Source of the DNA: Ctenosaura bakeri
Taxonomy: Eukaryota > Chordata > Lepidosauria > Squamata > Iguanidae
NCBI GenBank assembly: GCA_948474755.1
Contig: CAOLHI010000056.1
Coordinates: 868,001-932,000, forward strand
Direction of reading: 5' to 3'
Length of the DNA: 64,000 nt
In this document: positions 41,704-52,610 of the stretch, piece after piece
Position numbering within the stretch: position 1 is the stretch's first letter
How the letters are laid out: each line of letters opens with the position of its first letter
Made by a program: the position numbers and the translations under genes
The notes under the pieces: model-generated
Told to the model about the DNA's origin: nothing
Database searches by the model: none
What the model saw: only the letters and a program-made list of their open reading frames with translations

Positions 41704-42134
41704 CAGTAGCCCCTCCACATTTGCAAAGGTTGCAGCACAAAACCCTCTGGCCCCAGCATTGGGGGGCAGAGGAGAGAAAAAAACACAGTAAAAGGCTTAC
41801 CAATACTTTCTCCTCAAAGGGAGAAGAGCTCAGTTCTTATCTCCTAGTTACTTCTGGTGGTCATCTTGAAAAGGGAGAGGAGGAGCAAAGAGAGCACCTG
41901 ACCAATCAGCAGCCATTACACAGCAGAAAGTGCAGCCACATGGGAGAGAGGACATGCCTACAGCAGTGTGTGTGGTTTGCTCACCCAAAAGGAAAAAACA
42001 TCCATTTTAAACACAAGCCTGGCAAGCCTGGGGTGAGGAATGCAAGGAGGAAAATGGAGGGAAGGAGGTAACCACATACTTTGCAAATAATCAAATTCAC
42101 AAAGATCAAATCCTCAAATATATAGAGAGGACTA
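41704..42134 (+). mobile_element. Mariner/pogo-like non-autonomous element
   Basis: Starts CAGTAGCCCCTCCACATTTG after TA; ends GAGAGGACTA before TA. It has the same interior as 34447-35238 in reverse and no SINE. The 168-codon frame is incidental. Confidence 0.87.
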
Positions 42135-42529
42135 TAATTTGTTTGGGGTTTTTTGGAGGAGTACTTAGAATCCTCTGTTAGACAACTTTCAAGGAAGTGT
42201 ACTAACACTCTCCAGCAGAGGTCCTTCACTGAAACCTCAAAGACTGGCAGCTGGTGGATGAGGGTGATTATGATGATGGTGATGATAATTTTCATTTATA
42301 CTCTACCCTTGTCCCAGTAATGGGCCTTTGAGGGAGAAGTTGGGCAAACTTCAAGAGTAGGGGAGCAAAACTGATCAGCAATCTTCCCAGTTCATGACTA
42401 CCAGCCATCCATTTTTCCCTCTGGCCAGTTTGGTGCTATGTCATGAAGTAGTATGGTTCCAGAGAGGCATTTGGTGTGAAATGGCAGCCTTGATTGCTGG
42501 CCCTTCCTTTAAATCCCAGGTGGTGAATC
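42135..42529. other. No gene seen; (GATGAT)n patch and LINE tail near 42270-42320
   Basis: GATGGTGATGATAATTTTC then TTATACTCTACCCTTGTCCC suggests a LINE tail in reverse. Confidence 0.4.
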
Positions 42530-42671
42530 CTGGGGTTTGCAGTTTAGGGAGGGATATTTAGAATTCTCAGCCAGAGAGCTCTTTGGTCTCAGTAAACTAC
42601 AAAGCCCAGAATTCCACAAGAGGTTGAAAGTGGAATAATAGCACTATAACAGTGTAGTGTGGAAATAGCCT
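42530..42671. mobile_element. Fold-back MITE, long form, left end missing
   Basis: From GGGTTTGCAGTTTAGGGAGG through GAATTCTCAGCCAGAGAGC to GTGTGGAAATAGCC. Confidence 0.85.
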
Positions 42672-43240
42672 TAAAATCATAGGACATTTCCACACTAGCC
42701 TGTTATAGTGCTATGATTCCACTTGCAACATCCTATAGAATCCTGGAGTTTGCAGTTTTGGGAGGGGCTGGCCGGCCCTTCCCGAAACTGCAAACCCCAG
42801 GATTCCATAGGATGTTGCAAGTGGAATCATGGCACTATAACAGGCTAGTGCGGAAATGGCCATAGAGTTGGAAGAGACCACAAGAGCTATCCAGTCCAGC
42901 CCCATGCAACGTCCCAGTCTCTGGAGCAGCAGAAAACAAATCTGCCCCATCATATGACATCCCTTCAAAATAGTTAAACATGGCTCTCAGGTCCCCTCTT
43001 AACCTTCTCTTCTCCAGGCTAAACACACCCAGCTCCCGAAGCCCCTCCTCATAGGTCTTCATGGTTTCCAAGTCTTCTACTGCTTTGGTTACCCTCCTCT
43101 GGACATTTTCCAGCTTCACAATGTCTTTCTTGAATTATAGTGCCCAAAACTGGACCCAGTATTCCAGTTGCAGTCTGACCCAAGCAGAATAGAGTGAGAC
43201 CATTACTTCCTCAACCTAGATTCTTATTGATCCAGCCTTC
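42672..43240 (-). mobile_element. CR1 LINE 3' region, split by a fold-back MITE
   Basis: The minus strand encodes [20 protein letters not shown] upstream and the 3' end GGTCTCTTCCAACTCTAT. A MITE sits in the terminal ATCATAGAG sequence. An internal deletion removes much of the C-terminal part. Confidence 0.85.
42682..42861. mobile_element. Fold-back MITE inside the CR1 end
   Basis: Target duplication ATA (42679-42681, 42862-42864) within the CR1 terminus. Both arms carry TAGCCTGTTATAG and CTTGCAACATCC. Confidence 0.93.
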
Positions 43241-43689
43241 CTAAGAGATATTTCAGGTAACATTCACCAACTGGGTATAAGACAGTGAAATAAAATGCTC
43301 TGAAGTTAGTGGGGCAGCAAATCTACATCAGATTTTAGTCTGAACTTTAAAGGAGATATCCAAAACGATGAACCTATTGTGGGAGGTTGGGTTCAGCACA
43401 TTGGATAACTCTTTAAAAGTTTGGACAGAAATCCAGAGTGTATTCACTGCCTCACTAACACTGGAACCCCTATCCTCCACTGAGATCCTCCACATCAGTT
43501 TTTCCCTGTATTGTTTCTTTCTGGAAAAATTAGCTCAGTATTCTGATTCTGTGGTTTTGCTCCTCCCAGTTAGGTCACACACAGAGAAAAAAACACAACA
43601 TTTGGGGTCTCTCCAAAACATTGGGGGCGGGAGCTGAGATCCATAATGAAAAAGATGAAAGAGATGAAGCATTAACTTTACCCATTGAG
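43241..43689. other. No gene seen
   Basis: Unrecognised, except the minor repeat AACTTTAAAGGAGATATCCA at 43348. Confidence 0.45.
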
Positions 43690-43930
43690 GAATTGTGACG
43701 GTGCGCAACTCAAGGTGTATGATGCATCAATGCCTATGTGCAATGAACATCAGTGTGCAGCTATGGAAAATGCACAATGCACAGCTCACATAATATACAT
43801 TCATGCAGAATGGCAGCCCATGTGCAACTCTCCTTCCACAAACTTGAATGCAAGTATTCCGTATCAGATATAAATGTGGAACCACTTCTATGGGGAAACT
43901 ACATGTGTACAAGAGACCAACAGAGTTCTG
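43690..43930. repeat. Unclassified dispersed repeat beta
   Basis: AATGCACAATGCACAGCTC and CCCATGTGCAACTC; similar to 61060-61270. Confidence 0.45.
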
Positions 43931-43934
43931 GTTC

Positions 43935-44455
43935 TGTATTATAGAATCATAGAATCATAGATTTGGTGTCATCTGCAGATTTGATGAGCATGCCCTCTAT
44001 TCCTTCATCCAAGTCATTGATAAAAATGTTGAACAGCACTGGGCCCAGGACAGAACCCTGTGGCACCCCACCAGTCACTTCTCTCCAGGATGAAAAGCAG
44101 CCATTCGTGATCACCCTTTGGGTTCGGTTGGTCAACCAATTACAAATCCAACTAACAGTAGCCCTGTCTGACCTGCATTTTACTAGCTTCTTTGCAAGAA
44201 TGTCATGCGGAACTTTGTCAAAGGCCTTACTGAAATCGAGATATGCTACATCCGCAGCATTCCCTTCATCTGTCAAGCTAGTAACTCTATCATAAAAAGA
44301 GATAAGATTAGTCTGGCATGACTTATTTTTGAGAAATCCATGTTGACTTCTCGTGATTACGGTGTTGCTTTCTAAGTGATTGGAAACTGACTGCTTAATG
44401 ATCTGCTCCAGGATCTTTCCGGGTACTGATGTCAGGCTGACTGAGTCAAGGTATT
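43935..44455 (-). mobile_element. CR1 LINE reverse-transcriptase segment
   Basis: Carries the central reverse-transcriptase domain (next entry), with recognisable CR1 sequence continuing upstream to about 44455 ([23 protein letters not shown] in a shifted frame). The left border shows ATAGAATCATAGAATCATAG. Confidence 0.88.
43947..44276 (-). pseudogene. CR1 reverse-transcriptase fragment
   Basis: A 109-codon frame holds [18 protein letters not shown] (domain 3 area), [13 protein letters not shown], the conserved [20 protein letters not shown] (domain 4 loop), and the catalytic block, which reads KSADDTK. The usual first residue of the catalytic tetrad is tyrosine (YADD); here it is serine, so the fragment could not be an active enzyme even if complete. 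A full CR1 ORF2 is about 900-1000 residues. Confidence 0.92.
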
Positions 44456-45259
44456 AGATGTGGTGGTCAATGATTAAGATTCCTTCCATTCTTTTAGCAG
44501 AAACCTTACTGTACCTTTGGATCTTGTCATCAGCCTCAAAATGCACGCTGAGTAGCAATGCCCCATGGGCTGGTGTACAGCAATGACAGGGAGAGAATCA
44601 AGAAGAGTGACAGCCGCCCTTTCTCCCTGTCTTTCAAATCGTTCTTTCTGTTGCGTTCGGCTAGAACAAATGCTCCTCAAATACAAACAGCACCTCACAA
44701 GAAAACGGAGGCCCTGGCACGGAAAAAACAACACTGAACATTTTTTCCCCTCTCTCCTTTCTTGTTGGCTGCTTTCTTGCAGCAGAGCTGAGCAGATGGC
44801 TTTCTGGTAATGATGGAGAAAAAATTAATTACTCTTGTGTGTGTTTGTGTGTGTGTGTGCTTGTATGCATTTGTGTGAGCTTTTTTTAAAAAAAATTATA
44901 TATTAAGCAGCAATGATTGTAACTCAGGATAGCAGTTAAAATATTCAGTTGCCAGGACTACAGGAAGTAAGGCATTTGCAAATAAGCAAGAAAGTAAACT
45001 GGGCAGCCTTCACTGTTTCCAAAAACGGTTGGTGAAGAAGGATATGTTCACAAAGCAAGAGATTACAGCTCCTTCGACAGTCACCCAAGATGGGCTAAAA
45101 GAGGAATGCCATTCAGCCTTCGTGTAATTCCCGTGGTACCTCCGAGTCCAGAGGCAGCATACCTTTTAGGACAGCGTGTGCAACTGTGGTGGTACAAGGC
45201 TGAAACTCCATGGATTGCCAAAAATAAAAATAAATATACCTATATGTTGAAGTGGCCAG
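44456..45259. other. No gene seen; (GT)n at 44837-44862
   Basis: Unique sequence. The paired 81- and 86-codon frames overlap on opposite strands and carry no motif. Confidence 0.5.
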
Positions 45260-45464
45260 TGCACAGATGTTTTTGAAAAAGGGGTGATTAGCATCCTGTT
45301 GGTGCCTTATACACGCAGAATTTGCTCTGTGGAAGTGGTTGGGCCTTTTTGCCTGTGCAGGAATGGTTCTTTCAATTCAAGGTTGTAGAAACAGAGTTGC
45401 TCGTGTGTTGCCATTGCGCTTTGTTGCAAATACTTATTGTAGGTGGCTACATACTGATATGCAT
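45260..45464. repeat. Unclassified dispersed repeat beta
   Basis: TTAGCATCCTGTTGGTGCCT, GGAAGTGGTTGGGCC and TTCAAGGTTGTAGAAACAGA. Confidence 0.5.
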
Positions 45465-45553
45465 ATCTGCTTTGGCTTCTGAAGGAGCTCTGGCCTCAGA
45501 GGGAGAGAAGAGCAGCCAAGCACAGCTCCATTATGCCTTGGCCACAGTGGTTA

Positions 45554-45640
45554 TCATAGAATCACAGAGTTTGAAGAGATCCCAGGGGCCATCCAGTCCA
45601 ACCCCCTGCCATGCAGGAACCCACATCAAAGCACTGGTGA
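45554..45640 (-). mobile_element. CR1 LINE 3' terminus
   Basis: ATCATAGAATCACAGAG...GGCCATCCAGTCCAACCCC is the reverse complement of the CR1 end, severely 5'-truncated. Confidence 0.85.
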
Positions 45641-45972
45641 GAGGCCCTCCTTCTTTGTTCTAATTGCTATTGCTCTGGCTTGTGAGGGAGAGAAGAACAG
45701 CCAGACACAGGTCTATCATGACTTAGCTGGTGAGAGATCCTCCCTTTTTTTTCCAACTTCCATTTCTCTAGCCTGTGAGGGAAAGAAGAGCAGCTAGAAA
45801 CAGCTCCATGAGGCCTTGGCCTCAGTGGCTGGTGTGACCCCACCAAATTGGTCCAGCTGCTATCCTTCTGGCATCTGAGAGAAAGAAGAGCAGCCAGGCA
45901 GAGCTCCATCATGCCTTGGCCTCACCTACTAATGAAAGTCTCTCCCTCTTTGTTCCAGTTCCCATTGTACTA

Positions 45973-46411
45973 GACCCTTTTTGCACAGGCTTTCTGTCAC
46001 GCGAAAGCCCCCTGAGCCTCGTGGGAGTGGGAGCATTGCTCTGCATGACGCACTCCCACTTCCGCGGCGCTCACAGGGCTGACGCTGCATGAGTGCGTAT
46101 TTTTTTATTTTTGGCTGGAACTGAAAATAAATGGCGCTCGCGCAAGGCTCCTGGCGGCGCCGCACACTTACCAGAGTGCGGAGCACCGTCGCAGGCGAGC
46201 CTGTCATGCTTCCTCCCCGCTTCCACCCCCAGTGCCACCTACAGCTCCCAGGGAGCACTGCAGAAGCTGGGGGCGTGGCTGAAGAGCGCCCATCGCACAT
46301 GAAGACTTCACGTGTGGTAAGGAGGAGGGGGAAGCGGCGGCGTTTTGGGAGACGGTTGTTGCGTGAGCCACCCTCCTCCGTCGCGCAAGCACCGGCACTG
46401 CGAAAAGGGCC
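45973..46411. mobile_element. CpG-rich MITE, copy 5
   Basis: Starts GACCCTTTTTGCACAGGC, ends CTGCGAAAAGGGCC, target duplication CTA (45970-45972, 46412-46414). Family hairpin GTGGGAG...CTCCCAC present. Confidence 0.93.
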
Positions 46412-46524
46412 CTAGTCTCTGAGGGAGAGATGAGCAACCAACATTTGCTGGAGTTAATCTCCTCCCTCAATACAATGTTCATTTCCTTATCATGTCTTCA
46501 GTTGTAAATTTGAGGGCAAGGAAA

Positions 46525-47076
46525 TGTGATAGAGGACAGCTCAGAGGTTGATGAACAATTGTTTGTGCCAGAGCCAGAGCCAGTGATAGAACAGACTGCC
46601 TTGCCAACACCCCCACCAGCTGAAAGACAAGCTGAGATGGAGTTGTTGCAGCTTGTGCCAGAGGGAGAAGGGGCCAACAATGATTTAGGGGAATTACAGC
46701 CACCTTTGCCCCACAGCCTCCAGTCATGGAGGAGACAAAAGAGAGCAGCTCAGGGGGAAGCTGTTTGGGTGAGATTGAGAAAACAGAAAAATGATGAGTA
46801 ACACCTGTCCTCCTTGGCTATATAGGTCGGTCAATGTGGCTTGCTGTTTGGTTGTTTGCAAGCTACCATAACCTTTGTATTCCAGCTTTCTAGACTTTTT
46901 CAACTGACCTTCAGCGTTCTTGACTTTTGGAACTGCCCTTGACTTTGGCTCAGCTCAGCATTTCTACTTGATTGTTAGCACTGGACACTTCCCACTGCCT
47001 CCTCCTCTTAGGCAAGTACTATCGCTTTCCTTTCCTTGCTGGCAGTTAAGCACAGGCTGGGAGTTGAACTCTGATA
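46525..47076 (+). mobile_element. Solo LTR (Gypsy-like)
   Basis: Starts TGTGATAG, ends CTCTGATA (CTCTGACA in the sister copy). Flanks GGAAA and GGAAC match at 4 of 5. CTATATAGG at 46818 is a TATA box. A frame from 46526 to 46801 reads LLQLVPEGEGANNDLGEL and QSWRRQKRAAQGEAV and is shared with 38949-40021. Confidence 0.85.
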
Positions 47077-47231
47077 GGAACTGTCAAATTTATGAGCTAC
47101 AAGCTGCCCTGGGAGAATTTTTGGCTGAAGGGTGGGGTACAAATACTCTTGAATAAATTTATTGTGTATTGATGCAGATTGCAAACTGTGCATTTGGTTC
47201 TTCAGTGCCACAATTCACTGATGGCAGCACA
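47077..47231. other. No gene seen
   Basis: Short unrecognised stretch, with AATAAATTTATT at 47153. Confidence 0.4.
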
Positions 47232-47615
47232 TAGAATCATAGAGTTGGAAGAGATGCAGGGGCCATCGAGTCCAACTCCTTGCTATGCAGGAACACCCTC
47301 AAATCAATCCCGTCAGATGGCCATCAAGCCTCTGCTTAAACCCTCCAAAGAAGGAGATGCTACCACACTCCAAGGCAGCCTATTCCACTGCCGGACAGCT
47401 CTGACTGTCAGGAAGTTCTTCCTGAGGTTCAGGTGGAATCTCCTTTCCTGCAGTTTGAATCCATTGCTCCTTGTCCTAGTCTCTGGAGCAGCAGAGAACA
47501 AGCCCACTCCCTCTTCAACATGATATCCCTTCAAATATTTAAACATGGCTATCATGGCCCCTCTTAACCTTCTCTTCTGCAGACTAAACAGGCCCAGCTC
47601 CCTACAAAGCTCAAA
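47232..47615 (-). mobile_element. CR1 LINE 3' region
   Basis: The minus strand reads MIAMFKYLKGYHVEEGVGLF and [20 protein letters not shown], then the 3' end. Confidence 0.9.
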
Positions 47616-48228
47616 CCCTATGTAACACCATGAGTATAAAGTGATGCTCCATCCTTAATGTAGGATCTCAGCTAGGGGTTTTTTTCTTCCTTTTTTCCTC
47701 AGTAATCCTGGGTGGGGCCTTGCAACTTCTTTAAAAAGTGAATTGCCTTTCTTGGAGACGTTTTTGGTCAGAAAAAGGAAAATTGGAGGGGTCAAGGGCC
47801 ACGAAAACAGAACTTTGGGCCTCACATGGTCCCAAGGCCACACTTTGCCCATCCCTGATTTAATACAACATCATGTGGACAAAGAACAGGCAAACTGAGA
47901 CATAATCACACCCCCAAAGTTTCCAGTGGTGTCTCACTGCTCACTGTTAACAATCTGAAGCCAAAATCTTACATCAACAGAGCATAAACATCCACCTCTG
48001 GATTCATGCTACCCTAGCATTATACAGCCCCCAAACAAAATTCTGGCATTTGACAATGCATGTGCAGAAATGGGCATGCCTAGATAACCATTGGTCAATG
48101 CAGGAGTTCTACATGGGCAACTCCAGATGACTGTGGGTTGCTGATTATGACCATGATGCAATGTCCAAAACCCACTCTGCATGCATAAGACAACATACAA
48201 GTCATTAACAGGAGGCCAGCATCACTCT
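47616..48228. other. hAT end near 47690-47857 and possible repeat beta; no gene
   Basis: CACACTTTGCCCATCCCTG is a hAT-type terminus in reverse. 48010-48215 is TGCA-rich with AAGTCATTAACAGGAGGCC, like repeat beta. Confidence 0.5.
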
Positions 48229-48402
48229 ATTTCCGCACTAGGCTGTTATAGCGCTATGATTCCACTTGCAACATCCTATGGAATCCTGGGGTTTGCAGTT
48301 TCAGGAGTGGCCGGCTGGCCCCTCCCAAAACTGCAAACCCCAGGATTCCATAGGATGTTGCAAATGGAATCATAACGCTATAACAGTCTAATGCGGAAAT
48401 GC
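48229..48402. mobile_element. Fold-back MITE, both outer ends eroded
   Basis: TATTTCCGCACTAGGCTG to ATGCGGAAATGC, with CTTGCAACATCC left and GTTGCAAATGGAATC right. Confidence 0.9.
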
Positions 48403-49327
48403 AACCCAGTCTCACCCATCAAAACAATTCCTGCCCTCAAGTCATTTTAACTCCAGAGTAGACCTATTGAATCAAAAGGATTTACCTATGTGTGTTGACT
48501 CACCGTTCAACAACTGAATCCCTGAATCTATTCAATTTGGGACTAAGCAATAAGATTCAGGCTCTTAGGATCCTATCTACCAGTGGTTTTCTCAACCTCC
48601 ATGACACTGCATGTCATGTACAGAGCTTAAGAACATTACTTTTTTGAATAGCAAGTCCTCAGATCCCCCAGCCAGCATGACTACTGGCCATGGCCACAAG
48701 AGAAGATGATGTCTGAGCTGGCTAGGGGACACTGGGTGTTGTTCAAAAATGTAAAAATTGCCAAGATTTACCTGAAAGTGATTTCAAGATCAAGGTCAAA
48801 ATTGTTCAGGACGTCTTTCTTTTACACGCAGGCCTATTTGGTTTCTCGGTCCCGCGGCATCCTGTTCCACCAAGATAACACCACCCAAGGCTACAATGCT
48901 GCCGCTTGTTAGAGCTGGGAGACATTTCCTCTGCTCTGGTGGGTGGTGGGTGAGGGTTACTAATCCTAGCTCCTTGAGGTTAACTCAAAACAAGGATTAG
49001 GCTAAAATTCCAGAAAATGTTAATCTTCCATTTATAAGGGTAGAGTTTAGTGCTGCTACCCAACCCCATGGGTTTACAGTTCTCAGGAACAATGAGGCAA
49101 TTTAACTTAAGGGGATCTAAGGCACAGGGTGGGGGAGGTGGAAGAGGAGATCTCACTTCACATACATTGATAGTTGCCTAAAGCTTCCAATTCTTTCCAT
49201 TCTTAGTTATTTACAATGTCAAAGAGGCAGGAAAAGCATCCTCATCAATGAGCCGTAGCTATTAGAGATGTTTCAGACCAGGTGCTCTGGTTAAACATAG
49301 TCCCTTTCAGCACCAGGAAGTTAAAAT
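48403..49327. other. No gene seen; hAT-like 5' end near 48577
   Basis: CAGTGGTTTTCTCAACCTCC resembles a hAT start. No other feature recognised. Confidence 0.45.
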
Positions 49328-49798
49328 GGGCCAAGGCGTCCTGTCACGGAGGTCGTCTGCACCTTGGATCGGACTAGGTTCGGACTATTTACCTTAGTCC
49401 CGCACTTTAGTCCGATCCAAAACACCCCCAAGTGGTCCTCCAGCGTGCTAAGTGAAGACCGGAAAAATCTGGTCTTTCAATCTTCTGGAGCGCACCATTG
49501 CGTTCCTCCTCACCTCTGCAGATGTGCAGGCTCGCACCAATGCGAGCCTGCAATCAGTGGAGGGTGGGCTGTGGGCATAGCCAGCATCAGTGGTTGGTCC
49601 GGACCCACGAAGAACAGGAAGCTGCCATTTTGTAAGTCTGAGCAGTGCGGATCTACAGACCTTGCACTGCTCCGATTCGCCCTGGACCAAGGAGGGGCCC
49701 TGCAGACGGGCTTAAGGGAGAGTCCGAGTTGTTTCGACCCAAGAAGAACCGGTGAGCAACGGCATGGAGCGATTTACTCGCCTCGTGCGGAAAGGGCC
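49328..49798. mobile_element. Hairpin-rich MITE, copy 4
   Basis: Right end GTGCGGAAAGGGCC is clear, the left GGGCCAAGGCG is eroded. Hairpin two is a perfect 11-bp stem, GCAGGCTCGCA with TGCGAGCCTGC (49526-49551). Hairpin one is GAAGACCGG...CTGGTCTTTC (49453-49480). Confidence 0.85.
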
Positions 49799-50059
49799 AT
49801 ATACTTCCCCAGTCTCAAAGGTGTCTGTCAGGAAGACAAATTCATAGATTTTTGTGGCCTCCTTGGGTTATTTCCTTGCCCAGGTTTGGGGTTGTGTTGA
49901 CCTTGGTTAGGCCAGAATTTGTCTGGCCCTCTAGAGGTTGTTGAAATGCAACTTCTGTCAGCCCTATGCCAGCACTGGCAGCAATGAGAAATGTGGGGAG
50001 TTGGGGCCAAGCAACACAGAGTGATAGAGCTGAAGAAGATAGAGAGGAAGAGCCTTCTA
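49799..50059. other. No gene seen
   Basis: Unrecognised. Confidence 0.45.
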
Positions 50060-50261
50060 GGGCATTTCCACACTATACTGCTATAGTGTTATTATTCCAC
50101 TATCAACCTCCTGTTGAATTCTGGGACTTGTAGTTTACTGAGGTCCAAGAGCTCTCTGGCTGAGAATTCTAAATGCCCCTCCCTAAACTGCAAACTCCAG
50201 GATTCCATAGGAGGTGGAAAGTGGAATAATTGCACTATAACAGTGCAGTGTGGAAAGGTCC
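50060..50261. mobile_element. Fold-back MITE, long form
   Basis: GGGCATTTCCACACTATAC to GTGTGGAAAGGTCC, target duplication CTA (50057-50059, 50262-50264). Confidence 0.9.
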
Positions 50262-50299
50262 CTAGTGTAGCTGCTGCGTAGCTCCATGAGCAGAAGGTT

Positions 50300-51220
50300 A
50301 CTCTTCATTCCTTGGCTGCTTGCAGACACAGTCAAAGGACAACAACAATGGCTATATGACACATGAACTTGCCCAGGCTTTGAGGTCTGCTGGAGAGGCC
50401 TTTCTCTCTGTCCCTCCATCCTCACAGGTACATCAGGTGCGAACATGGCAGAGAGCTTTCTCAGGCCCTTTTCGCACCTTACCTTCGTTGCAGCAGTGGG
50501 GAGTGGCGCTCATGCGAGCAGCCGTTTGCGTGAGCCGCTCACAGCAACCCTTCTGCCTCCCATATCGGCTTGCCGCTTGTGCGACTGTCGTGCTAGCGCC
50601 CCTCCCCATCCTTTCGCAGCGCAGTCTGGGAGCTATTGGCTGCGCTTGGGGAAGGAAGCATGACCACCCCGGCTCGCCAACGCACCGCACACAGGTAAAT
50701 GCGCGAGGGCGCTGCGAGCATTGCACGACTGCACAGTATTTTCAGCTTAGAGCTGAAAATAAGAAAATGTGTGTGCGCCCCACTTTAGCCTCCTGAGCGT
50801 CGTGTGAGCGGGAGTGCGTCGTACAGACCGACGCTCCCACTCACGCGATGCTCAAAGGGCGCTCGTGCAAAAAAAAAATGCATGCGTAAAGGACCTCAGT
50901 GACTGCCTCCAGGATCTCTGGAACCCACTCTCCCTACTATCTCTCCACAGTCAAGCAAAGATATTTTTATTCTGACAGACGCTCAATGTGTGATTATAGC
51001 CTTTCTCCTAAAAGGTGCCGGATATTGTTAACTGTGCTGAATGTATGGATGTTTAAGTTTTAATTATATATTTTAACCTTGTTTTAGTTCTTATTTGAAC
51101 ATTTAGTTTGTTTTTTTAACTTTTGTTATCTGTTATTTTTAACTTTTTTTTTTAATTGTAAGCTGGTTTGAATTCCAACCAGGAAAAAAAATCAGGGTAT
51201 AAATAAAGATATGATGAAGA
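50300..51220 (+). mobile_element. L2-like LINE 3' region, split by a CpG-rich MITE
   Basis: LRSAGEAFLSVPPSSQ before 50463 and a continuation giving CLQDLWNPLSLLS after 50896 form one LINE ORF end. The tail is GTAAGCTGGTTTGAATTCCA and GGGTATAAATAAAG, then GATGA repeats. Confidence 0.8.
50464..50895. mobile_element. CpG-rich MITE, copy 6
   Basis: Starts GGCCCTTTTCGCACC, ends GCGTAAAGGACC, target duplication TCA (50461-50463, 50896-50898). It is in reverse orientation to copy 1, with the hairpin near the right end (GGGAGTGCGTCG...CGACGCTCCC). Confidence 0.94.
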
Positions 51221-51430
51221 CGATGATGTCTCTCGCCAGATCTCATGTTCACTTTTTGCATCCGTACAAGGGTGCACTGTGGTGTTGTCACAGCTAATCA
51301 TCACTGATAGCTCTGTTCCGCACAAATTCCACAATCTGGTCTGCTGAAAATTGTCTCTTTGTTTGGGTACGTTATTTCAATCTGTATTTGTTTTAGTTTT
51401 CGTAAGCCACCTTAACTTTAGGTATATAAT
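51221..51430. other. No gene seen
   Basis: Unrecognised short interval. Confidence 0.4.
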
Positions 51431-51830
51431 TAATCACTCATTTTCTTCTTGAAGGAAGCAGCCAGTAATTCCAAGCAATTTTTTCCATGCTACAAGACAG
51501 ACATCAAAACCCACACAATTGTCAGAGTCTTTTCACAATTTGGGATTCTTTCTGTGCGCAATTCACACACAATTGATTTTTGTGCCAGAAATAGCATGTT
51601 GTTATTTTTCTGTGGAGTCTCCCCCTACAGCATCTTATGGATAGAAAACCATTTTTTTTTTCTGTGAAGAAGATATTTCTGTGCAGAAATATTCTGCATA
51701 AAAATGTTGTTTTTCTGCGCAGAAATGTAGTTTTCTGTGCAAACACAACCATGTGTGAATTTTCCGCAGAATAAGACACAAACTGTGAAAATTCTCACCA
51801 GTCCAGGATTCTCAGGGTTTGTCAACACTG
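51431..51830. repeat. Cluster of TTTCTGCACAGAAA palindromes, copy 2
   Basis: The start TCACTCATTTTCTTCTTGAA aligns with 23261. Palindrome versions include TTTCTGTGCAGAAA (51676) and TTTCTGCGCAGAAA (51714). Confidence 0.75.
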
Positions 51831-51913
51831 AAAAAAAACATGTTTTTCAATCATTTTTGAATTTTCTTCAATAGTCAGTCTTTCTATCTTTACTTTACTT
51901 TCTATCTTTACTT

Positions 51914-51984
51914 TAAACTGTAAACCCCAGGATACCATAGGATGTTGAAAGTGGAATAATAGCACTATAACAGTCTAGTGTGGA
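51914..51984. mobile_element. Fold-back MITE right arm, cut by CR1
   Basis: AACTGTAAACCCCAGGATAC through GTCTAGTGTGGAAAT, where CR1 terminal repeats start. Confidence 0.85.
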
Positions 51985-52610
51985 AATCATAGAATCATAG
52001 AATCATAGAAATGTAGAGTTGTAAGAGACCCCAGGGGCCATCCAGTCCAACCCTCTGCCATGCAGGAACACCCTCAAAGCACTCCCGACAGATGGCCATC
52101 CAGCCTCTGCTTAAAAACCTCCAAAGAAGGAGATTCCACCACACTCCATGGAGGCAGCACATTCCACTGCCGGACAGCCCTGACTGTCAGGAAGTTCTTC
52201 CTTAGGTTCAGGTGGAATCTCCTTTCCTGCAGCTTGAATCCATTGCTCCTTGTCCTAGTCTCTAAAGCAGCAGAAAACAAGCCCTCTCCCTCCTCTACAC
52301 GGCATCCCTTCAGATATTTGAACATGGCTATCAAGTCCTCTTTTAACCTTCTCTTCTGCAGACTAAACATCCCCAGCTCTATCCTCATAGGGCATGGCTT
52401 CCAGGCCTCTCACCATTTTGGTCGCCCTCCTCTGGACTTGCTCCAGCTTGACCATGTCCTTCTTGAATTGGGGTGCCCAGAACTGGACACAGTGTTCAAA
52501 ATGAGGTCTAACCAAAGCAGAGTAGAGTGGTACCAGTACCTCCCTTGATCTAGACACCATACTCCTATTGATGCAGCCAAGTTGCCCTTGTAGCATCTCA
52601 TTCTGCACTA
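51985..52610 (-). mobile_element. CR1 LINE 3' region
   Basis: Three ATCATAGA units mark the 3' terminus. The minus strand codes in two frames for [20 protein letters not shown] and then [20 protein letters not shown], so one frameshift breaks the ORF2 C-terminus. Confidence 0.92.

Larger units (their letters stand above)
45465..46440. repeat. Tandem repeat of about 97 bp, broken by CR1 and a MITE
   Basis: Units include GAGGGAGAGAAGAGCAGCC, then CTCCATNATGCCTTGGCCTC and TCCCTCTTTGTTCCA-like blocks, starting near 45489, 45672, 45770, 45866 and 46412. A CR1 end at 45554-45640 and a CpG-rich MITE at 45973-46411 interrupt it. Confidence 0.8.

Noticed and set aside
43947..44276. Functional reverse transcriptase
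   Set aside because: Only about 109 codons remain and the catalytic tyrosine is replaced by serine.
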